From Aspidapion aeneum (lineage: Eukaryota > Arthropoda > Insecta > Coleoptera > Brentidae), in contig OY755044.1 of NCBI GenBank assembly GCA_963576565.1, positions 55,523,783 through 55,587,782 on the forward strand: a stretch of 64,000 nt of DNA, written 5' to 3'. The translations under genes and the position numbers were made by a program. Every line of letters starts with the position of its first letter. Position 1 is the stretch's first letter. The notes beneath the pieces are model-generated. The model ran no database searches and had not been told where the DNA came from. It saw only the letters and a list, made by a program, of their open reading frames with translations. This document shows positions 59,163-64,000 of this stretch, one piece after another.

Positions 59163-59690
59163 CGCAGAGAACTTGTGTGTCTTCGAATTTTATTCGGTGA
59201 TCTTCATTGTTTAGTGTGTGGTCTGCAACTGCGGATTTTTCCGTATGTCCGAGTCGGCTTTGTGTTCTTTGATTCTTGTGTTTACGGATCGTTTGGTTGT
59301 TCCGATGTAGACACTTCCACAGGTACAGGGAATGCGGTATACCCCCGAAGAGCTTAGTGGGTTCCTTATATCCTTCGCAGATCTGAGGTGGTTCTCGATC
59401 TTCTTAGATGGCTTGAAGATCGTTTTTATGTTGTGTTTTCCCAGAATACGTCCGATCCTATCCGTCACTCTAGGGATGTAGGGCAGAAAGGCTCTTGAAG
59501 TAACTTCGCGGCTGCTCAGTCCACCGCTACTGTTACTTCTAGTGCTCGGCTTTGGTCGTATACATTTATGTATGTCGCTTTGAGTGTATCCATTTGCTAC
59601 GAGGGCGTTTTTAAGATGGTTTAATTTTTTGTCTAGATGTTCTGATCCGCTGTCTTCGCTGACTTTCTTATTACGCTGTCGCGATGAGAA
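59163..59690 (-). pseudogene. Penelope-like element GIY-YIG endonuclease (fragment 1a)
   Basis: On the - strand: SEHLDKKLNHLKNALVANGY, then FLPYIPRVTDRIGRILGKHN and the GIY-YIG core GVYRIPCTCGSVYIGTTKRS with Arg in NTRIKEHKA. PLE proteins fuse an RT to this nuclease, which cuts target DNA. A 7-base deletion relative to the copy at 63540-64000 shifts the frame after KEHKA. It begins abruptly near 59665-59690, where it meets a + strand PLE head-to-head, so the RT part is absent. Confidence 0.88.
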
Positions 59691-61230
59691 GGTCACGCCG
59701 AAATTCCTGAGATTTAAGCATACCATGAAAACACCTCAAGCCTACAGAATCTATAGAAGAACTGAAGATGCCCTTATAAGAGAACGGATCCATTCAACTA
59801 GATCGCAACTCGCACGCACAGACAAGGAACTACTCTCAATTTTCTATCACCTAGCCAACACCATGCACAAATCAGACTGGGACAAAATTGATGCTATTTC
59901 CTACAGATCCGTGGAAAACGAACACCACAGAAGTACGGAGAGGCAGAAAACCAAATACCAGAGACTAACTGACGACAACAATAAACGGGATAACCAAATT
60001 GATTCTACAAAAACTGTCATCATCCTATCGGATCGCCCGCTTTCTCAAAATGAAGTCTCAGTACTCTCTAAGGGGGAGAACTTTGCTGTTGCACCTAGGG
60101 AGGTTCCCAAGGAGGAAATAATTGCCAACTTAGAATCTGCTATTAGAAAGTTGCCCGAAGATCAGGCAGAAGAAATACGCACGGAGTGTTCACAGATTTT
60201 GCGAAAAGTCAAACTACCGAAACGCAACATGGAAGAAAAAGCCATTAAGGATCTCAACAAGGACGAAAACATTCTGATACTGCCTGCCGACAAAGGAAAC
60301 GCCACTGTAGTATTGAACAGGGATGACTACAATAGAAAGATGGTCGATCTTTTAGAACCCTCAACATACAAGAAGCTAAAAAGAGATCCTACACAACCCG
60401 CAATTAAAAAAGTGAATCACTTAATTAAGATTTCTTTATTGGAGGACCCAGTCAAGAAGATGCTATGCCAAAGTGAAGCCCTGACTCCGAGATTGTATGG
60501 ACTACCAAAAATCCACCAAAACGATGTGCCTCTTCGTCCCATTGTCAGTACTATAGGCTCACCAACATACAAACTTGCGAAACATCTTGCTTCCCTCTTC
60601 AACCCCACATCGGACTAACGGATTCGTATGTAAGAGACTCCACCCACTTTATTGAGAAGATCAAAAACATCGTCATGGACGAGAAAGACATCTTAGTTAG
60701 CTTTGATGTTATGTCTTTGTTCACGAAGGTACCTTTGGCCGAGACATTGAGGGAAGTGGAACACATATTTCCGAAGGACATCACCGACCTGTTTCAAATC
60801 TGCCTAACGACATCATATTTCACCTTCAATGAACAAATTTATGAACAGTTCGATGGAGTATCAATGGGTAGCCCTTAATCGCCAGTGATTGCGAACTTTT
60901 TCATGGAGAAACTGGAAGAGAAGGCATTGAATAATGCCCCTCATAAACCCAAAATCTGGTTTCGATATGTAGATGACACTTTTGTCGTTTGGCCTTACGG
61001 TAGAGACAGCCTTAATGAATTTCTCAACCACATTAACAGCATACACACCAGTATACAATTTACAATGGAAACAGAAAACAACAGAGAATTAGCATTCCTT
61101 GACGTACTAGTAACGAGGAAAGAGGGACGACTAGGACATACCGTATACAGAAAACCTAATCACACAGACCGCTACCTAAACAACACATCTAACCACCGCC
61201 CGTGCCAACGAAAAGGGGTAATAGAGAGAG
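59660..61230 (+). pseudogene. Penelope-like element RT (fragment 2a)
   Basis: N-terminal domain: FLLRCRDEKVTPKFL, then LILPADKGNATVVLNRDDY (a PLE hallmark), YGLPKIHQNDVPLRPIVS and TYKLAKHLA. A one-base shift lies near 60605-60615. RT palm: motif A VSFDVMSLFTKVP; MGSP followed by an in-frame TAA (60876-60878) where the family has Leu; SPVIANFFMEKLE; motif C RYVDDTFVVW; and LAFLDVLVTRKEG with VYRKPNHTDRYLN. It ends at the TIR-element insertion at 61231. Two lesions plus the insertion make it non-functional. Confidence 0.9.
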
Positions 61231-61894
61231 CAACGATTCTAAACACACAGGATTGCCTATTTGCTCGAATCTTTTAGCGGTAGGCGGCGCCTTGCTTACG
61301 TCACTAGTGGACCTCTGCTCAGTGCGCTTCATATAATACACATTGCAATCGTGAGTTTTTCCCGCTTTTTTCTTGCTTATTTGCAAACAAATTTTTTATT
61401 CGTGTTAGTAAATATAATTAATAATTTCATTTATTCAAAACAAACGACTTGATAAATCAAGAGTTTGCTCTGAGAGCTCAATTTTCCTACCAGACGATAT
61501 GTTGGAGTTTGTTTTTTAAATAGTTGAAAGTTTTAGAATCGAAGTAGGATTTTTTTAAAAAGTTTAATCAATTTAAAAATCAATAGATTTTCATAAGTTT
61601 TTTTTCAAATGATTTACATTGTTTGTTTTATGAGTTGTTTTCATCCCACCCAGCGCCCGTAAACTTTCCAATAATCAGTTTCAGGCATAATTACCAATTT
61701 TCTTAAATGTGATTAATTTAATGAGCAAGGAGTTTCCAAAAATCAAAAAAAAACTTTATATAAATATAATAATATAAAAGTTTATATATTTATATTTCTA
61801 CACTGAAAGAGGGAACACAAAGCTTTTATTTTAACAAGAAATTAATATGCTTTCTTTATATCAATTCACTTAATTCACATTTATAAAGGTTTAT

Positions 61895-62250
61895 CATAAC
61901 AAAAATATTTCATGTAAAAAAGCCAAGTACGCGAAAGTGGTCTTCCATAAAAAGAATTGAGATAAAAGTAAAGCCAAGGTTTACAATACAAATTTCAAAA
62001 TGAATGGTTCTTACTAGTTTGGAAATTTTTTTAAAACTTTGCTATTCCAGCCAAACTTCTTTACGTTCAATTTCCTAAGAGTCATTTGCAGCCGTAATAG
62101 CCAAGTTTAGAAAAACATTTCCAAACTAGTAAGAACCATTCATTTTGAAATTTGTATTGTAGAACTTGGCTTTACATTTATCTCAATTCTTTTTACGGAA
62201 CACCACTTTCGCGTACTTGGCTTTTTTTACATGAAATGTTTTTGTTATGA
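61895..62250. repeat. Long hairpin, arms of about 135 bp
   Basis: The left arm (61895-62028) and right arm (62117-62250) are inverse copies, for example ACTTTCGCGTACTTGGCT against AGCCAAGTACGCGAAAGT and TACTAGTTTGGAAA against TTTCCAAACTAGTA, separated by about 88 bp. Identity looks above 90 percent. Confidence 0.85.
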
Positions 62251-62369
62251 TTTCACTGCTTTTTTAAAGGATTTGGAAAATATTTAAGTTTTAAAGTAGT
62301 AAAATATACGGGATATTGTTCAAAACTTTTGCAATGCCTTATTAAAAATGTTGAGTTTTTTTTATATTT

Positions 62370-63005
62370 TCCTATGGTTTTATCATAGTTCTTATCAGCC
62401 TTCTAAAGCTCAGCTCTCTAGTGTTCCTGGAAGTAGGCAATGGTAATTTTAGATAACTTTACATTTATAGGGAAGGAAACTAAATTAAAATCTTAGCGTT
62501 TTCTTCAAAAGCTCAGCTTTCTAACGTTTCTGGAAGTGGACAATGCTAATTTACATATCTTTACATTTATAGGGGAGGGAAGTTAATTAAACTTTGGGGT
62601 TTTTTAATTTTCTTTTATAGTTTTATCATAGTTCCTATCGGCCTTCCAAATCTCAGCTCTCGAGCGTTTCTGGAAGTGGACAATGTTACTTTTACACAAC
62701 TTTACATTTATAGGGGAGGGAAGTAAATTAGAATTTTGGGAAGTTTTAATTTTTATAGTTCTATCATAGTTACTATCGGCCTTCCAAAGCTTAGCTCTCT
62801 AGCGTGTCCGGAAGTGGGCAATGTTACTTTTACATTACTTTACATTAATAGGAGAGGAAAGTAAATTATAATTTTGGAGTTTTTAAATTTTTTTCTATAG
62901 TTTTATCATAGTTCCTATCAGTCTGCTATTTCTGGAAGTGGGCAATGTTACTTTTACATAACTTTATATGTATAGGGGAGGGAAGTAAGATAGAATTTTG
63001 GGGTT
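62370..63005. repeat. Tandem array, about five units of 110-125 bp
   Basis: The phrases CTCAGCTCTCTAG, GTTTCTGGAAGTGG, CAATGTTACTTTTACA, ACTTTACATTTATAGGGG and GTTTTATCATAGTTCCTATC recur in order about five times with 10-20 percent divergence. Non-coding. Confidence 0.85.
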
Positions 63006-63539
63006 TTTTGATTTTTTCCAGGGGTTCGGCTTATGTCTGCTAAATTTCAGCTTTATAGCATGTCTGGAAGTACAGTAGAATTTTGATGATCTATACATGA
63101 GTGAGTGACAATTTCGACGTTTTTTGAAATTTCGTAACTACTTCAGTACTTTTGGGAGTTCCATGAAACTAAACATGAAGGGATTGTTAACTCCATGGAG
63201 ATCTACGACTGTGCAAAGTTTGAGATTCGTAGCTCATTCCGAAGTAGAGTTTTAGAGGTCAAGTAATGTTTCAAGAAAAGATGGTACGGCGCATGAACTT
63301 AGCGAGGCACGGCTGCAACCTCAGATTTACCTCCTAAATAGTCAACCACACCGTCAAAGAAATGAAAAAACGCAAAAAACGGAGGTAAAAACGTCAAAAA
63401 CACCTTAAATTCACACGAACTCTCAATACAAACAAAGCAACTGGTCCGCTGGTGACGTAAGCAGACACTGTTCGTCTCGCTGTGCGACGCTAACATTAGT
63501 TAAATGGAAATAAGCAATCCTGTATGTTTATAATCGTTG

Positions 63540-64000
63540 GGTAGAGAAGGCGAAAAGAATCTGCGAACCAGAACATCTAGACAAAGAATTAAACCATCTT
63601 AAAAACGCCCTCGTAGCAAATAGATACACTCAAAGCGACATAGATAAATGTATATGACCAAAGCCGAGCACTAGAAGTAACAGTAGCGGTGGACTGAGCA
63701 GCCGCGAAGTTACTTCAAAAGCCTTTCTGCCCTACATCCCTAGAGTGACGGATAGGATCGGACGTATACTGGGAAAACACAACATAAAAACGATCTTCAA
63801 GTCATCTAAGAAGACCGAGAACCACCTCAGATCTGCGAAGGATATAAGGAACCCACTAAGTTCTTCGGGGGTATACCGCATTCCCTATACCTGTGGAAGT
63901 GTCTACATCGGAACAACCAAACGGTCCGTAAACACAAGAATAAAAGAACACAAAGCCAACTGTCGACTCGGACATACGGAAAAATCCGCAGTTGCAGACC
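63540..64000 (+). pseudogene. Penelope-like element GIY-YIG part (fragment 2b)
   Basis: Continues fragment 2a beyond the inserted element: EKAKRICEPEHLDKELNHLK, FLPYIPRVTDRIGRILGKHN and the GIY-YIG core VYRIPYTCGSVYIGTTKRS (the first Cys of the - strand copy is Tyr here). An in-frame TGA at 63655-63657 replaces an Arg codon kept in the - strand copy (CGA), a CpG transition. It runs off the window end, so its C-terminus is not seen. Confidence 0.88.

Larger units (their letters stand above)
61231..63539. mobile_element. 2.3-kb non-autonomous TIR element inside the PLE
   Basis: Terminal inverted repeats are clear over about 30 bp: CAACGATTCTAAACACACAG and its near inverse at 63539, continuing ACAGGATTGCCTATTT. 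A second matching block, TTGCTTACGTCACTAGTGGA, and its inverse occur about 60-75 bp further in. Flanks TAGAGAGAGC and TAGAGAAGGC are similar (8 of 10) and may be a decayed 9-10 bp duplication. No transposase. Inside are a long hairpin (61895-62250) and a tandem array (62370-63005). Superfamily uncertain; long imperfect TIRs with internal repeats recall MULE/foldback types. Confidence 0.7.

Noticed and set aside
1..64000. A host defence or metabolic gene cluster
   Set aside because: No frame outside mobile elements shows a recognisable enzyme, receptor or regulatory domain.

Overview
This is an AT-rich, non-bacterial window from a repeat-dense animal genome, most likely an arthropod and probably an insect. 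The support is the mix of mobile elements: BEL/Pao and Ty3/gypsy LTR retrotransposons, two LINE groups (RTE-like and CR1/L2-like), Penelope-like elements (PLE), hAT, Tc1/mariner and foldback/MULE-type non-autonomous DNA elements, and a tRNA-type SINE. I see no host protein-coding gene. Nearly all long open frames belong to transposable elements or to a stop-free simple repeat. The order within insects cannot be fixed from sequence alone.

Layout. 1-6594: BEL/Pao element on the + strand with a damaged gag, an intact pol frame (protease, RT, RNase H, integrase) and a probable 3' LTR; its 5' LTR lies before the window. 6865-9300: a hAT-like repeat and a foldback element with 9-bp target duplications. 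10014-11829: 5'-truncated RTE LINE on the - strand. 13221-16554: three short hAT-type elements, one holding an internal piece of an RTE endonuclease. 17585-22950: a second foldback copy, a tRNA-like gene with an odd anticodon, a SINE and dispersed repeats. 23407-26040: a second RTE LINE on the + strand with target duplications. 27400-30600: foldback-type repeats, a mariner-type MITE and a 72-bp palindrome. 30615-33846: a CR1/L2-like LINE broken by two hAT-type insertions, each with an 8-bp duplication.

36945-53128: one decayed Ty3/gypsy element on the - strand. A CR1/L2-like LINE (36989-48282) inserted six bases before its pol stop codon, and a 7.2-kb array of a 10-bp unit (37677-44885) has grown inside that LINE's 3' UTR. 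55392-64000: a PLE nest. A C-terminal PLE fragment on the - strand is split by a nearly full-length RTE LINE (55774-59150) with a perfect target duplication. It abuts head-to-head a second PLE on the + strand, which is itself split by a 2.3-kb terminal-inverted-repeat element (61231-63539) holding a long hairpin and a tandem array.

The genes do not form a host pathway; they are competing, mostly dead, selfish elements. Insertions inside insertions give a relative history: gypsy before LINE before array, and PLE before the RTE and TIR elements. The least damaged coding units are the BEL pol frame and the RTE copy at 56165-59071, which has a single in-frame stop.
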